In this document: one piece after another, positions 1 to 8,813 of the stretch
Position numbering within the stretch: position 1 is the first letter of the stretch
How the letters are laid out: each line of letters begins with the position of its first letter
Assembly: GCA_024639785.1 (NCBI GenBank)
Contig: JAHEGI010000005.1
Location: forward strand, 35,198 to 99,197
Direction of reading: 5' to 3'
Source of the DNA: Cryomorphaceae bacterium
GTDB taxonomy: Bacteria; Bacteroidota; Bacteroidia; Flavobacteriales; Schleiferiaceae
Length of the DNA stretch: 64,000 nucleotides
Made by a program: the position numbers and the translations under genes
The notes under the pieces: model-generated
The model's input: the letters and a program-made list of their open reading frames with translations, nothing else
What the model was told of the DNA's origin: nothing
Database searches by the model: none

Positions 1-87
1 TCGGACGCCCGGGAACTGGATAATTCACACATCAGCCCGGATGAGGTTTTTCAAACCGCATGGAACTGGGCTAAAGAAAAAATGTAA
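1..87 (+). CDS. 3' end of an unidentified gene (partial)
   Basis: An open frame runs from the left edge to a TAA at 85-87 and gives a 28-residue C-terminus ending AWNWAKEKM. The real gene starts outside the window. It converges on psd, with about 40 bases and a weak GC hairpin between the two stops. The fragment is too short to name. I considered an acyl-CoA-binding protein because that gene often sits beside psd in flavobacteria, but the C-terminus does not resemble that family. Confidence 0.4.
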   Translation, partial: SDARELDNSHISPDEVFQTAWNWAKEKM

Positions 88-97
88 AAGTTCATCG

Positions 98-115
98 GGC
101 CTGGTACCCTAGGCC
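98..115. terminator. weak hairpin between convergent genes
   Basis: GGCCT (98-102) can pair with AGGCC (111-115) around an 8-base loop. It lies between the stop of the left-edge gene and the stop of psd. There is no long T-run on either side, so a terminator role is inferred from position only. Confidence 0.3.
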
Positions 116-126
116 AATAGATAGTT

Positions 127-789
127 TTAGTTCCGCGAAGGAATCCGGGCGATGACGGTTTCGCCACCCCTAGGCTTGTCGCCAATTTTGACGCAGACCT
201 CTGCATCCAAGGGCAAATAAATGTCCATACGCGAGCCAAATCGAATAAATCCGAATTCGTCTCCTGCTTGGTATTCTTGGCCAGGCTGGCAATACAACGC
301 GATTCGACGCGCTACGGCGCCAGCTATCTGACGAAAGAGAACGGGTCCGGTTGCAGCATCATCCACGACGACTGTGGTTCGCTCATTGAGTGTGGAGCTC
401 TTCGGATGCCATGCCACAAGGTATTTGCCAGGATGGTACTTGGCATAGGTGACCTTTCCTGCGATGGGCACGCGATTGACATGCACATTTAAGGGCGACA
501 TAAAGATGGAAATCATCTTGCGTTGGTCATGAAAACACTCCGTTTCTTCAATTTCTTCGATGAGGACTACTTTTCCGTCAGCGGGAGCAATGACCTCCCC
601 GGATGCGGCCACGGTATGGCGAGCTGGGTTTCGGAAAAACTGCAGAACGAGCACATACAATACGAGGGCAAGGACCAAATAGGCCTGCGTTAGCCAGTTA
701 ATCTGAACCCATTGATCTAGGGCGAGGTATGGAAGGCCCAAGACGATGAGGGCAATAAAAAGGGAGCTGCGTCCTTCGCGGTGAATCAT
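127..789 (-). CDS. psd: phosphatidylserine decarboxylase proenzyme (short PSD-A type)
   Basis: Converts phosphatidylserine to phosphatidylethanolamine at the inner membrane; a serine in the proenzyme becomes the pyruvoyl cofactor after self-cleavage. The 220-residue protein has a hydrophobic N-terminus (about residues 10-50) and a conserved core containing IAPADGKV near 67-74 and NVHVNRVP near 101-108. Near the C-terminus FGSRMD places the cleavage site at Gly185-Ser186, the usual form in short PSD-A enzymes. Its start overlaps the end of cdsA by 4 bases, so the two steps from CDP-diacylglycerol towards phosphatidylethanolamine are translationally coupled. The intervening phosphatidylserine synthase is not in the window. 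Confidence 0.95.
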   Translation of the reverse strand: MIHREGRSSLFIALIVLGLPYLALDQWVQINWLTQAYLVLALVLYVLVLQFFRNPARHTVAASGEVIAPADGKVVLIEEIEETECFHDQRKMISIFMSPLNVHVNRVPIAGKVTYAKYHPGKYLVAWHPKSSTLNERTTVVVDDAATGPVLFRQIAGAVARRIALYCQPGQEYQAGDEFGFIRFGSRMDIYLPLDAEVCVKIGDKPRGGETVIARIPSRN

Positions 790-1442
790 GCGATAAGAAT
801 GTAAGATTGAAATAGAGCAAGCACGATAATGGTCAACAAAAAGCTATCAAATCGGTCCAAGAACCCGCCGTGTCCCGGCAGAAATACCCCAGAGTCCTTG
901 ACGTCGGCTAAGCGTTTAAACTTAGATCCTAGGAGGTCACCCACTGGAGCGGTGAACACCACGACTAAGGGAAAAAGCCACGCATAGCGGGGCCAGGTAC
1001 TTGGTTCGAGATACGAAGAAATCGGACCGTCCATTTGGACGAGATATGCAGAGCCAATGAGCAGGGTGAATACGGCGCCCGAAATGGCCCCTTCCCACGT
1101 TTTTTTGGGAGAGAGGAGGGGGGCTAGTGGCGTTCGGCCAACCAAGCGACCGCCGACGTAGGCCATCGAGTCACTAAGCCAAATCAACAAAAAAGCTGAA
1201 AAGAGGATGAAGCCACTGGTGTCTTCCCATGTATCAATGATTTGATAGGTCGACCAGCCAGCTAGAAAGGTATACGCGAGGCCCAGGCCGCGTTGCTGAA
1301 CGCTGAGCTTGGACATTTGGATAAACTCCCATGCCACGCCCAAGAGGGGAAGGCTGAGAATATAAGGGGACCAAGGGCGGCCATTGCAAATCCAAAAGAT
1401 TGCGAGCGCATAGACGGCTCCCCAAAGGCTGCGCTGCATCAT
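786..1442 (-). CDS. cdsA: phosphatidate cytidylyltransferase
   Basis: Makes CDP-diacylglycerol from phosphatidic acid and CTP, the entry point to phospholipid synthesis. The 218-residue protein is mostly membrane segments. It carries SPKKTWEGAISG (111-122) and the C-terminal family signature from GDLLGSKFKR (168-177) to PGHGGFLDRFDS (189-200), including the metal-binding aspartates. It is shorter than the roughly 285-residue E. coli enzyme, as is common in this phylum. It overlaps psd by 4 bases at its end and the LUD gene by 4 bases at its start, so psd, cdsA and LUD form one tight operon. Confidence 0.95.
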   Translation of the reverse strand: MMQRSLWGAVYALAIFWICNGRPWSPYILSLPLLGVAWEFIQMSKLSVQQRGLGLAYTFLAGWSTYQIIDTWEDTSGFILFSAFLLIWLSDSMAYVGGRLVGRTPLAPLLSPKKTWEGAISGAVFTLLIGSAYLVQMDGPISSYLEPSTWPRYAWLFPLVVVFTAPVGDLLGSKFKRLADVKDSGVFLPGHGGFLDRFDSFLLTIIVLALFQSYILIA

Positions 1443-2071
1443 GAGTTTTCCGGGAATAATGGATCCTCCAAGAGAAAGAAGTACAGGTGGCGACCTTTGT
1501 TTGGATCCACTTTGGCCTGCATGACGCTTTCATCCATCTTTCCCTTGAGGGTAATAATAGCTCGCGGACGTTGTTCGCGGTGCGATTTGTTGATGGCGGC
1601 CATGCCGTCCGAAAGACTATTGACGACTTGGGAGACGCGGGCAAAAACGATGTGAATGCTCGGCAGTTGGGCAAATTTTAGCCCGGCCGTTTGCAAATCT
1701 GAAATCATGATACCGCCCGTTTGGGCAATGGCCGCATGACAGCTCGAAGCCATGGCGGTTGCTTCCAAGGGGTTGTCCTTGACGACCGTCAATCCGGCGT
1801 CTTGAAACCAAGGAATTAATCCTGATTCAGGAACAAAAAACTGATTTTGGCCACATTCCTTGGCCGCCGCCGCCAAGTTGCTCACAATTTCTTCCGGGCT
1901 ACCACAGTAGACAAATAGACCCCCGCCGTCAGTGAACTTTTTGACAAAGAGCAAGTCGACTGGATCGTCAGCCTTGGCAAGATACTTTCCAGCGTTCTCA
2001 GCTCCCTCAGAAACAGAATGTTCTGGGGCGCCACTGAGAATGGAGAGAAGTTTTCCGAAGAGTCCGGCCAT
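1439..2071 (-). CDS. LUD domain protein (LutC-like)
   Basis: A 210-residue protein of the LUD (lactate utilisation, YkgG/LutC) superfamily. The centre shows the family pattern: GLIPWFQDAG, then AATAMASSC-like and AQTGGIMISD segments, and near the C-terminus IITLKGKMDESV. LutC proteins take part in lactate oxidation with LutA and LutB, but neither partner is present here. In flavobacteria a LUD gene sits between ftsH and cdsA, so this copy probably has a different, undefined role linked to that cluster. It lies 33 bases downstream of ftsH and overlaps cdsA by 4 bases. The family call is fairly secure; the function is not. Confidence 0.8.
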   Translation of the reverse strand: MAGLFGKLLSILSGAPEHSVSEGAENAGKYLAKADDPVDLLFVKKFTDGGGLFVYCGSPEEIVSNLAAAAKECGQNQFFVPESGLIPWFQDAGLTVVKDNPLEATAMASSCHAAIAQTGGIMISDLQTAGLKFAQLPSIHIVFARVSQVVNSLSDGMAAINKSHREQRPRAIITLKGKMDESVMQAKVDPNKGRHLYFFLLEDPLFPENS

Positions 2072-2104
2072 AGGTCCTAAAATTCCCCGGAAAATTAGTG
2101 AATC

Positions 2105-4234
2105 TTAGTCGTTTCCTTGTGGGATTTCTGGATTCTCTTCCGTCAAATTTTCAGCGTCCTCCTCGGCAGCGATCGGGTCGGCTGAGGGCACCGTCGGGGC
2201 GGCCTCTTGTGGAGTTTCACTCACCGTTTCGATGTCACTTTCAAGGTCTGTGGTCGCATTTTCTTTGGCGCTGTCCAGGGCGGCTTGCACTTTTTCCTCC
2301 GCGGTCAACCAGGGGCGCTTTCCGAAAATCCCTTCCAAATTCTCTTTGAAAATGACTTCATGCTTCAAAAGTTCTTCGGCTAGGCTGCTCAACTTGTCCT
2401 TGTTCTCGCGCAAAATCTGCTTGGCACGCGCGTACTGACCTTCGATGATGGTGGAAATCTCCTCATCAATGAGTTGGGCTGTTTTTTCGCTGTAGGGCTT
2501 ATCAAACTGATACTCACTTTGACCACTCGAATCATAGTAGGTAATGTTGCCTAGCTTCTCGTTGAGGCCGTAGATCGTGACCATCGCTCGTGCTTGCTTG
2601 GTGACTTTTTCTAAATCACTCAAAGCCCCGGTGGTGATCCGTCCAAACATGACTTCCTCGGCCGCTCGCCCGCCCATGGTCGCGCACATTTCGTCCAACA
2701 TTTGGTCTGTTGAATTCAACTGACGCTCCTCTGGAAGATACCATGCAGCACCGAGTGAGCGTCCTCGGGGCACGATGGTAACTTTTACCAAGGGGGAGGC
2801 ATGCTCAAGTAACCAACTCACCGTGGCGTGGCCTGCCTCGTGGTAGGCGATGACTTTCTTCTCCTCAGGCGTGATGATTTTATTCTTCTTTTCAAGTCCG
2901 CCAATAATGCGATCTACCGCGTCGAGGAAATCTTGTTTTTCTACCGCTTGTTTGTCCTTTCGGGCAGCGACAAGCGCAGCTTCGTTACACACGTTGGCGA
3001 TGTCAGCACCTGAGAATCCAGGGGTTTGTCGAGCTAGGAACTCGACGTCAACATCTTCCCCTAGCTTGAGGGGTTTAAGATGGACTTCAAAAATCTCTTT
3101 TCGCTCGGTGAATTCAGGCAAGTCCACATAGATTACCCGATCAAATCGTCCTGCACGCATGAGGGCGCGGTCCAAAATGTCAGCGCGGTTCGTTGCGGCC
3201 ATGACAATGACATGCTCATTTGTGCCAAAGCCATCCATCTCTGTCAAGAGCTGGTTCAAGGTGTTCTCGCGTTCGTCATTTCCGCCGCCAAAAGCATTTT
3301 TACCCCGCGCACGACCAATGGCGTCGATTTCATCGATGAAGATGATCGCAGGAGATTTTTCCTTGGCTTGTTTGAATAAGTCGCGTACCCGGCTGGCACC
3401 CACCCCCACAAACATTTCGACAAAATCAGACCCGCTGAGCGAGAAGAATGGGACTTTGGCTTCTCCCGCAACGGCCTTGGCCAAAAGGGTTTTACCTGTT
3501 CCCGGAGGGCCACTTAAAAGGACTCCCTTGGGGATTTTACCACCCAGGTTGGTGTATTTTTTTGGGTTCTTGAGGAAGTCGACGACTTCAAGTACCTCGT
3601 CCTTAGCGCCTTCCATGCCAGCGACATTTTTGAAGGTGACACGGACTTCCGCGTCGGCATCGAATACTTGAGCGCGGGATTTTCCAATGTTAAAGATTTG
3701 GCCACCGGGTCCACCAGCCCCACCGCCACCCATGCGGCGCATCATGAAGAACCAGAAGACTGCGATTAAGGCAAAAGGAATGATCCATGAAAGAATCTCG
3801 GTCCAGTAATTGGGCTCGTCTTTGTATTCCACATTCAATTGCCCATTGGAGGCAACCCATTCTGGGTGGCTCCCGTAGAATTGGTTAAGATTTTCATTGA
3901 AAATGTCGGCAGGCATTTCGAAATGAAAATGCGGACCACTGTTGGGGGCATCGTTGAATCCTGACGTAGCGAGGTCCTTGTAGGCTTCATTCTTGGCCAG
4001 GGTGTCGGGCTGAATGTAGAGATAGACCTCTTTTTTATTGACCACTTTGACTTTGTCAATGTGGCCTGCCTGGACTTTACTTGTCAGGTCATTAAAGTTG
4101 GACTCCTGCGCCGTGGCGCTGTAATTGGCAGAAACAAAATTCAATGCCAACAGGCTACCGAATACAGCGAGGTAGATCCAGTTTAAACTGAACTTAGGCA
4201 TATTGCCTTTTTTCTGGGGAGGTTTTTGACTCAT
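2105..4234 (-). CDS. ftsH: ATP-dependent zinc metalloprotease FtsH
   Basis: Membrane-anchored AAA+ protease that degrades misfolded and regulatory membrane proteins. Seen in the 709-residue protein: first membrane segment about 17-36, a periplasmic FtsH-extracellular domain, second membrane segment about 147-165, a glycine-rich linker, Walker A GPPGTGKT at 242-249, Walker [12 protein letters not shown] near 297-307, the second region of homology (AGRFDR near 361-366) and the zinc motif HEAGH at 465-469. The last 70 residues are acidic and low-complexity, a common FtsH tail. It starts 10 bases after the rsfS stop, so the two are co-transcribed. Confidence 0.98.
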   Translation of the reverse strand: MSQKPPQKKGNMPKFSLNWIYLAVFGSLLALNFVSANYSATAQESNFNDLTSKVQAGHIDKVKVVNKKEVYLYIQPDTLAKNEAYKDLATSGFNDAPNSGPHFHFEMPADIFNENLNQFYGSHPEWVASNGQLNVEYKDEPNYWTEILSWIIPFALIAVFWFFMMRRMGGGGAGGPGGQIFNIGKSRAQVFDADAEVRVTFKNVAGMEGAKDEVLEVVDFLKNPKKYTNLGGKIPKGVLLSGPPGTGKTLLAKAVAGEAKVPFFSLSGSDFVEMFVGVGASRVRDLFKQAKEKSPAIIFIDEIDAIGRARGKNAFGGGNDERENTLNQLLTEMDGFGTNEHVIVMAATNRADILDRALMRAGRFDRVIYVDLPEFTERKEIFEVHLKPLKLGEDVDVEFLARQTPGFSGADIANVCNEAALVAARKDKQAVEKQDFLDAVDRIIGGLEKKNKIITPEEKKVIAYHEAGHATVSWLLEHASPLVKVTIVPRGRSLGAAWYLPEERQLNSTDQMLDEMCATMGGRAAEEVMFGRITTGALSDLEKVTKQARAMVTIYGLNEKLGNITYYDSSGQSEYQFDKPYSEKTAQLIDEEISTIIEGQYARAKQILRENKDKLSSLAEELLKHEVIFKENLEGIFGKRPWLTAEEKVQAALDSAKENATTDLESDIETVSETPQEAAPTVPSADPIAAEEDAENLTEENPEIPQGND

Positions 4235-4244
4235 CGTTTAAATA

Positions 4245-4601
4245 TCAGCTCGGGATTGCCGTAATGTGGGCATCTCCCCATAATCCTTCAATGTCATAAA
4301 ACTCACGGGCTTCCCGCTGGAAAACATGGACAACCACATGGACATAATCCATTAAAATCCACTCTGACTCCTGCGCACCCTCGATGTGCCATGGACGTTC
4401 TTCGCATTGGTCGCGCAATCGCTTTTCCACGGAGCCCGCCAAAGCAGATACCTGGGTGGAAGATTGTGCTTCGGTAATGATGAAGTAATCACAGACGGCA
4501 TTTTCAAGATGCTTCAAGTCCAATACGACTGTATTTTCGCCTTTCACATCAGAAATGCCTTCTAAGGTTTCAAGAACAATGGGTGGGAATGCGTTTTTCA
4601 T
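4245..4601 (-). CDS. rsfS: ribosome silencing factor
   Basis: RsfS (Iojap family) binds ribosomal protein uL14 and blocks subunit joining when nutrients are scarce. The 118-residue product has the family core: VVLDLKHLENAVCDYFIIT near the start, SSTQVSALAGSVEKRL in the middle, then WILMDYVHVVVHVF and REAREFYDIEGLWGDA at the end. It is the first gene of the rsfS-ftsH-LUD-cdsA-psd run and is divergent from birA, the arrangement common in flavobacteria. No clear SD precedes the ATG. Confidence 0.95.
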   Translation of the reverse strand: MKNAFPPIVLETLEGISDVKGENTVVLDLKHLENAVCDYFIITEAQSSTQVSALAGSVEKRLRDQCEERPWHIEGAQESEWILMDYVHVVVHVFQREAREFYDIEGLWGDAHITAIPS

Positions 4602-4681
4602 TCAGGGGATTCGCCTTTATTCGGCGTTTTTAATGGACAGAATACTAAACAACAAAGATGCCATCCAAGTTCTCTTCGATC

Positions 4682-4689
4682 TACCTTCC
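4682..4689 (+). promoter_or_regulatory. possible -7 element of birA
   Basis: TACCTTCC resembles the Bacteroidota -7 consensus TAnnTTTG with two mismatches and would leave a leader of about 38 bases before the birA ATG at 4728. Weak match. Confidence 0.25.
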
Positions 4690-4727
4690 GTCGTGAAGGA
4701 ATCTTTTTTGACCGAAATTGCCCCCAA

Positions 4728-5438
4728 ATGTACATCAAGCGCCTGCATTACAAGGAGATAGACTCTACCCATGCCTTTGCGAAACGCGAAGAGAAGTCCC
4801 TGGATGCCCGTGATTGGACTGCCATTTCGGCAGACAATCAGTCGCAGGGCCGCGGCCAAGGGGCGAATGGGTGGCAGGATGTTGCCGGACACGCCTTCTT
4901 GTGCACCCTGTTGAGTCCGGAAAAAAACTGGTCTGCGGAGGAAGTCATGCAGCGCCATTTGGCTACCGCCGTAGTAGTTTGCGAGCACTTGAGTCCTTTG
5001 GCTGAACATCCCCTGGGGATAAAATGGCCCAATGACATCTACCTACAAGGAAAGAAGTTGGCTGGAATCTTGACAGAAGCGCTCTGGGAGGGATCGCATT
5101 GCCGTCGCTATATCGGGAGTATGGGGGTCAATTTGACCTCTGCTCCTGAAGGCTGTGCCTATCTCGGAACGGAACTCTCCGTCGAAACTATCCGCGCCGC
5201 GGTGCTGCAGGCATGGGCGGAAACCCTGGACCATGGGATGCAAGATGCCGTGGATCGGTTTAATGCGCTGTTAATTCATCGCGGAATGGGGCGATGGAGA
5301 CGTATCCATTCGGAAGAAGTCCAAACATTGCACTGTTTGGGGGTAGATCGTTTTGGTCGAATTGGGTTGGAGGATGCCCAAGGGCTATGCCATTGGTACC
5401 ACCACGGTGAAATCCAGTGGGTTTCAGAACGAACGTAA
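4728..5438 (+). CDS. birA: biotin--[acetyl-CoA-carboxylase] ligase
   Basis: Activates biotin as biotinyl-AMP and attaches it to the biotin carrier protein of acetyl-CoA carboxylase. The 236-residue protein begins directly with the catalytic domain (IDSTHAFAK), followed by the ligase loop QSQGRGQGANGW (the GRGRxG-type motif), the core IKWPNDIYLQGKKLAGILTE and a C-terminal SH3-like part. There is no N-terminal helix-turn-helix, so it should not act as a repressor, unlike E. coli BirA. It is divergent from rsfS, the usual flavobacterial arrangement, and converges on pyrE. Confidence 0.95.
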   Translation: MYIKRLHYKEIDSTHAFAKREEKSLDARDWTAISADNQSQGRGQGANGWQDVAGHAFLCTLLSPEKNWSAEEVMQRHLATAVVVCEHLSPLAEHPLGIKWPNDIYLQGKKLAGILTEALWEGSHCRRYIGSMGVNLTSAPEGCAYLGTELSVETIRAAVLQAWAETLDHGMQDAVDRFNALLIHRGMGRWRRIHSEEVQTLHCLGVDRFGRIGLEDAQGLCHWYHHGEIQWVSERT

Positions 5439-5469
5439 TGTCTGAGAAACTCGGGCCGAAAATCGAGCG

Positions 5470-6111
5470 CTATTTGCCCCAGCTTTCGGGATCTTGGCGC
5501 CATTGGGCCAAGGTCTTGGCTTCCTGAGCATTTAGGGTGTTTCGCCCTTCAGCTACCTGTAATAGATGGGCGTAATCACTTAACGTGAATAGGCTACAGT
5601 TTTTTTCGGTAAAGGCATCTACCGCTTTTTGGAAGCCATAGGTGAAAATGGCTCCCATACCCAAAACATTTGCCCCTACTTCGCGCAGTGCATCGACGGC
5701 TTGGAGTGAGCTCATTCCTGTGGAGACCAGATCTTCGATGACGACCACGCGGGCATTGTTGGCGAGCTGGCCTTCAATAAGATTTTGACGGCCATGGCCC
5801 TTTGCCGATGCGCGAACGTAGACCATGGGAAGGTTCAACTCTTGAGCCACCAGTGCGGCCAAGGCAATTGCTCCGGTGGCGACTCCAGCGATCACCTCGA
5901 CGGTAGGATGTTGTGTCTTAATGGTTTGGGCCATCTGTTCGCGCAAATAGGTGCGAACGGTCGGATGCGAGAGGGTGACCCGATTGTCACAATAGATCGG
6001 AGACAGAATACCTGACGCCCAGGTGAAAGGTTGATCAGGACGAAGTTCAATCGCCTTAATTTGCAGTAATAATTCGGCGAGACGTTTGGCCGTATCTGAC
6101 TCATTTACCAT
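5470..6111 (-). CDS. pyrE: orotate phosphoribosyltransferase
   Basis: Joins orotate to PRPP to give OMP in pyrimidine synthesis. The protein shows the orotate-binding segment (FTWASGILSPIYCDNR) and the PRPP loop VVVIEDLVSTGMSS. I choose the ATG at 6111 (213 residues, MVNESD) over an in-frame ATG at 6126, because a perfect promoter element (TACTTTTG, 6116-6123) would overlap the longer start and lies 4 bases upstream of the shorter one. The chosen start overlaps the start codon of the divergent NUDIX gene in the sequence CATG. Confidence 0.95.
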   Translation of the reverse strand: MVNESDTAKRLAELLLQIKAIELRPDQPFTWASGILSPIYCDNRVTLSHPTVRTYLREQMAQTIKTQHPTVEVIAGVATGAIALAALVAQELNLPMVYVRASAKGHGRQNLIEGQLANNARVVVIEDLVSTGMSSLQAVDALREVGANVLGMGAIFTYGFQKAVDAFTEKNCSLFTLSDYAHLLQVAEGRNTLNAQEAKTLAQWRQDPESWGK

Positions 6112-6538
6112 GACGCAAAAGTACAACGATATTTCGCTGACTGCAGCCGGAGGCTGGGTGGAAAATGGCTTTGGCGAAGTCCTTTGGATTTATCGCTTGA
6201 AGACCTGGGATTTACCTAAAGGAAAGTTGGAAAAGGGCGAAAACATTGAGGATTGCGCCGTGCGGGAGGTTGAAGAAGAATGCGGGCTTTCGGGACTCCA
6301 GCTAGGGGTTAAGTTGACCGAAACCCGGCATGAATATGACCAAAATGGACAGCATTTTGTCAAGACAACGCACTGGTACCACATGACAGTGCCTGGTCGC
6401 CCGAAACTGTCTCCACAAACCGAAGAGGGGATTGAGTGGGTTCGATGGGTCGAACGCCATGAATGGGAGAATCAACTGAAAGAGAGTTACGCCACGATAC
6501 AGGAGGTGGCGGCTGCAGCGATGCAGCGAGGAATCTAG
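6110..6538 (+). CDS. NUDIX hydrolase
   Basis: The 142-residue product carries a textbook NUDIX box: GKLEKGE, seven residues, then REVEEECGL, which fits Gx5Ex7REUxEExGU exactly. These enzymes cleave nucleoside diphosphates linked to another moiety; the substrate cannot be read from the sequence. I use the ATG at 6110 (MTQKYND); an upstream in-frame start at 6086 would run deep into pyrE. The two divergent start codons share CATG at 6109-6112. Its 3' end overlaps coaD by 4 bases. Confidence 0.9.
   Translation: MTQKYNDISLTAAGGWVENGFGEVLWIYRLKTWDLPKGKLEKGENIEDCAVREVEEECGLSGLQLGVKLTETRHEYDQNGQHFVKTTHWYHMTVPGRPKLSPQTEEGIEWVRWVERHEWENQLKESYATIQEVAAAAMQRGI
6116..6123 (-). promoter_or_regulatory. -7 promoter element of pyrE
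   Basis: Reads TACTTTTG on the minus strand, a perfect match to TAnnTTTG, 4 bases before the pyrE ATG. This predicts a leaderless or nearly leaderless mRNA. The element lies within the NUDIX coding sequence. Confidence 0.6.
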
Positions 6539-6999
6539 GGATTCAATCGAACAGCATTCGGGACGAAGCGTCGATAGTCGCCGTTATTTTTGATCACATC
6601 TCGAACAATGCTGGACGAAATGAAGGCCCAACGCGCAGAAGTCAATAAAAAGACGGTCTCCAACTCGGGCATCATTTCGCGATTGGCCTGAGCGATCGCC
6701 TTTTCAAATTCGAAATCGGCTGGGTTCCGCAATCCTCTGAGAAGGAAATTAGCGCCTGATGTCTTGGCAAAATCCACTGTAAGACCTTGGTAGGATACCA
6801 CCCGAATGTTGGGGTGATCGGTGAAGGTTTCCTTCATCCACTCCATGCGCTGCGCAAGCGGAAATAGATAGTGTTTTTCCGCATTTTCCCCCACGGCTAA
6901 AATAATCTCGTCAAAGAGGGGAATCGCTCGTTCCACGATATTGACGTGGCCCAAGGTGATGGGGTCAAAAGATCCCGGGAAAAGTGCGATTCGAGGCAT
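6535..6999 (-). CDS. coaD: pantetheine-phosphate adenylyltransferase
   Basis: Fourth step of coenzyme A synthesis: 4'-phosphopantetheine plus ATP gives dephospho-CoA. The 154-residue protein has the nucleotidyltransferase motifs GSFDPITLGH (residues 9-18) and FISSSIVRDV near the C-terminus, and the usual family length. Its first 35 bases overlap the end of ddl, so ddl and coaD form an operon. It converges on the NUDIX gene. Confidence 0.97.
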   Translation of the reverse strand: MPRIALFPGSFDPITLGHVNIVERAIPLFDEIILAVGENAEKHYLFPLAQRMEWMKETFTDHPNIRVVSYQGLTVDFAKTSGANFLLRGLRNPADFEFEKAIAQANREMMPELETVFLLTSARWAFISSSIVRDVIKNNGDYRRFVPNAVRLNP

Positions 7000-7978
7000 C
7001 AGATAGGGCTTGTTGAGCGACCAAGGTAGTAAATTCTGTGAGGGAGGTGCCCCGAGCCCCTAGCTGTTTGGGTAGGATGCTTTCGGCGCTCATGCCTGGA
7101 ACCGTGTTGATTTCAATGAGGACCGGCAGGCCCTCCGCGGGGAGGATGAAGTCGGCACGACAGAAGCCGGTTAGGCCCAATCCTTCATATACTCGCTTGG
7201 TCAAAAGTTCAATGTGTCGAGCAGATTCTTCAGAAATGCGGGCTGGTGTAATTTCTTCAGACAACCCTTCATATTTCGCAGCGAAATCAAAAAAGGCCTT
7301 TTTGGGGACAATCTCTGTGATGCCTAAGGTTTCGACTCGATTGTTTAGTCGAACAACGCCACAGCCTACCTCAATGCCCAAAACGCCTTGTTCAATGACT
7401 ATGGCCTGGTCTTCTACCGCGGCAGCTTCTAAGGCGGCACCCAGCTCCTCTGGAGAGGTGATTCGACTCACGCCATAGCTGGATCCGCTGCGGCAGGGCT
7501 TGACAAATAAGGGATACTCCATGAGTTCTAACGCTGGAAAAAGGCTTTCCGCAGGCACCCCGGCAGAGGTCCAAATGGCCGGAGCAACGGGGACTCCGAG
7601 GCGGGTGACCACCCCATTGGTCCATGCCTTGTGAAAAGTCAGTGCAGACGCGGCAGGACTGCACGAAGTATAGGGGATCCCAAGGGCCTCCCAAGTGATG
7701 GCTAAGGTGCCATCTTCGCCCGGATGGCCGTGAATGAGGTTGAAAATGAGATCAATCTTTTGGCTGGAACCTTGATGTAAAATATGCATCTGACTGGGGT
7801 CGAATCCCACCGGTTCACCGTGTTCGTCTTGGGCCGTCCAACCTTCTTTGGACAAGGTCAGTCCATAGGCCTCAAACAAAGAGCGATCCAGGGCGCGAAA
7901 AACCGCTTCACCACTCTTGACGGAAATCCCATATTCACTGGAATATCCCCCCATAACTACAGCAACTCGTGTACGCAT
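6965..7978 (-). CDS. ddl: D-alanine--D-alanine ligase
   Basis: ATP-grasp enzyme that makes the D-Ala-D-Ala dipeptide of peptidoglycan. The 337-residue product starts MRTRVAVVMGGYSSEY (N-terminal GGxSxE-type motif), has the Ddl segment LIHGHPGEDG and the C-terminal FILPAEGLPVLIEINTVPGMS metal- and substrate-binding region. The neighbouring PASTA protein and coaD agree with the flavobacterial cluster. The start codon lies 4 bases after a perfect promoter element. Confidence 0.97.
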   Translation of the reverse strand: MRTRVAVVMGGYSSEYGISVKSGEAVFRALDRSLFEAYGLTLSKEGWTAQDEHGEPVGFDPSQMHILHQGSSQKIDLIFNLIHGHPGEDGTLAITWEALGIPYTSCSPAASALTFHKAWTNGVVTRLGVPVAPAIWTSAGVPAESLFPALELMEYPLFVKPCRSGSSYGVSRITSPEELGAALEAAAVEDQAIVIEQGVLGIEVGCGVVRLNNRVETLGITEIVPKKAFFDFAAKYEGLSEEITPARISEESARHIELLTKRVYEGLGLTGFCRADFILPAEGLPVLIEINTVPGMSAESILPKQLGARGTSLTEFTTLVAQQALSDASNRTFPGIF

Positions 7979-7982
7979 ATCT

Positions 7983-7990
7983 CAAAGATA
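7983..7990 (-). promoter_or_regulatory. -7 promoter element of ddl
   Basis: Reads TATCTTTG on the minus strand, a perfect TAnnTTTG, ending 4 bases before the ddl ATG. It lies back to back with the PASTA gene promoter in a 49-base divergent gap. Confidence 0.65.
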
Positions 7991-8013
7991 GCGGGTGGTG
8001 CAAAGCAGTTGGC

Positions 8014-8021
8014 TATTTTTG
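8014..8021 (+). promoter_or_regulatory. -7 promoter element of the PASTA gene
   Basis: TATTTTTG matches TAnnTTTG and ends 6 bases before the ATG at 8028. The gap CAGGAG also resembles a short SD, but it would be too close to the start codon for normal use. Confidence 0.55.
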
Positions 8022-8027
8022 CAGGAG

Positions 8028-8813
8028 ATGAAACTGATTTTATTTCTCAAAAGCAAGACTTTTTGGATGAATGCTTTGTTGGCACTCATCTTCTTTTCCG
8101 TCTTAGGCCTGAGCGCCAATTGGATCCTCAAAGGGATTACAGGACACGGCCAAGTGCAGGTGGTTCCTGATTTGACGGGCCTAAGCTTTGAGGAAGCCCA
8201 AGAGCGCATTTCTAACAGCGGGCTCGTAGTCGAAGTACTGGATTCCACGGTGTATTTTGCCAAAATGGACCCAGGAACAGTGGTGGATCAATATCCCATG
8301 CCTGGAGCCACGGCAAAAGCGGGTCGTATTATTGAATTGACAATCAACCGCCGCCGACCCGGTCGTGTCGCCCTGCCGATGCTTGTAGAGCGCACGCTTC
8401 AACGCGCAGAGTTAGATCTTACTTCGCGCGGATTGCGGGTAGGTCGGATCACCTATGTGCCCGATTTGGCAGAAGGATTAGTCCTCTCAGTGAGTGCCGG
8501 AGGCGTCACTTTGGCGGAAGGAAGTCAAGTTCGGAAGGGGACTGCGGTTGATTTAGTCGTAGGCAAGCGCTCAGGACCACCCACCCATGCCGTTCCAAAT
8601 CTTTTGGGCATGCGCTTTGGCGAGGCCAAGGCCATTTTACAGCTCAGCGGCTTGCGCATTGAATGGGTAGAAGGCGATACGTCGAACGCTGCTTTGGTTG
8701 TTCACCTCCAACTCCCCGAGGATTCGCAAGGAAGCTTTGTGACGCATAAAAATGGGATAGTGCGCGTTTGGATAGGTGAGGAGCACCTCCTTCAAGCCAA
8801 TGATGAACAGTAA
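8028..8813 (+). CDS. membrane-anchored PASTA-domain protein
   Basis: A 261-residue protein with a short cytoplasmic N-terminus, one membrane segment (about 12-35) and three PASTA repeats outside (about 43-107, 112-183, 187-253). PASTA domains bind peptidoglycan stem peptides or beta-lactams, but here they are not attached to a kinase or penicillin-binding protein. In flavobacteria this gene lies between ddl and a T9SS protein. The ATG at 8028 is preferred over a GTG at 7995 because the promoter element sits between them. It overlaps the next gene by 11 bases. A wall-sensing or anchoring role is inferred. Confidence 0.88.
   Translation: MKLILFLKSKTFWMNALLALIFFSVLGLSANWILKGITGHGQVQVVPDLTGLSFEEAQERISNSGLVVEVLDSTVYFAKMDPGTVVDQYPMPGATAKAGRIIELTINRRRPGRVALPMLVERTLQRAELDLTSRGLRVGRITYVPDLAEGLVLSVSAGGVTLAEGSQVRKGTAVDLVVGKRSGPPTHAVPNLLGMRFGEAKAILQLSGLRIEWVEGDTSNAALVVHLQLPEDSQGSFVTHKNGIVRVWIGEEHLLQANDEQ

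Noticed and set aside
1..87. Left-edge fragment as an acyl-CoA-binding protein
   Set aside because: Neighbourhood suggested it, but the residues do not fit the family C-terminus and the strand is opposite to psd.
4649..4662. A sigma-54-like TGGCAT...TTGT on the minus strand upstream of rsfS
   Set aside because: Two mismatches including the -12 C, a 36-base distance to the gene, and an overlapping CATCTTTG that could be an ordinary -7 element.
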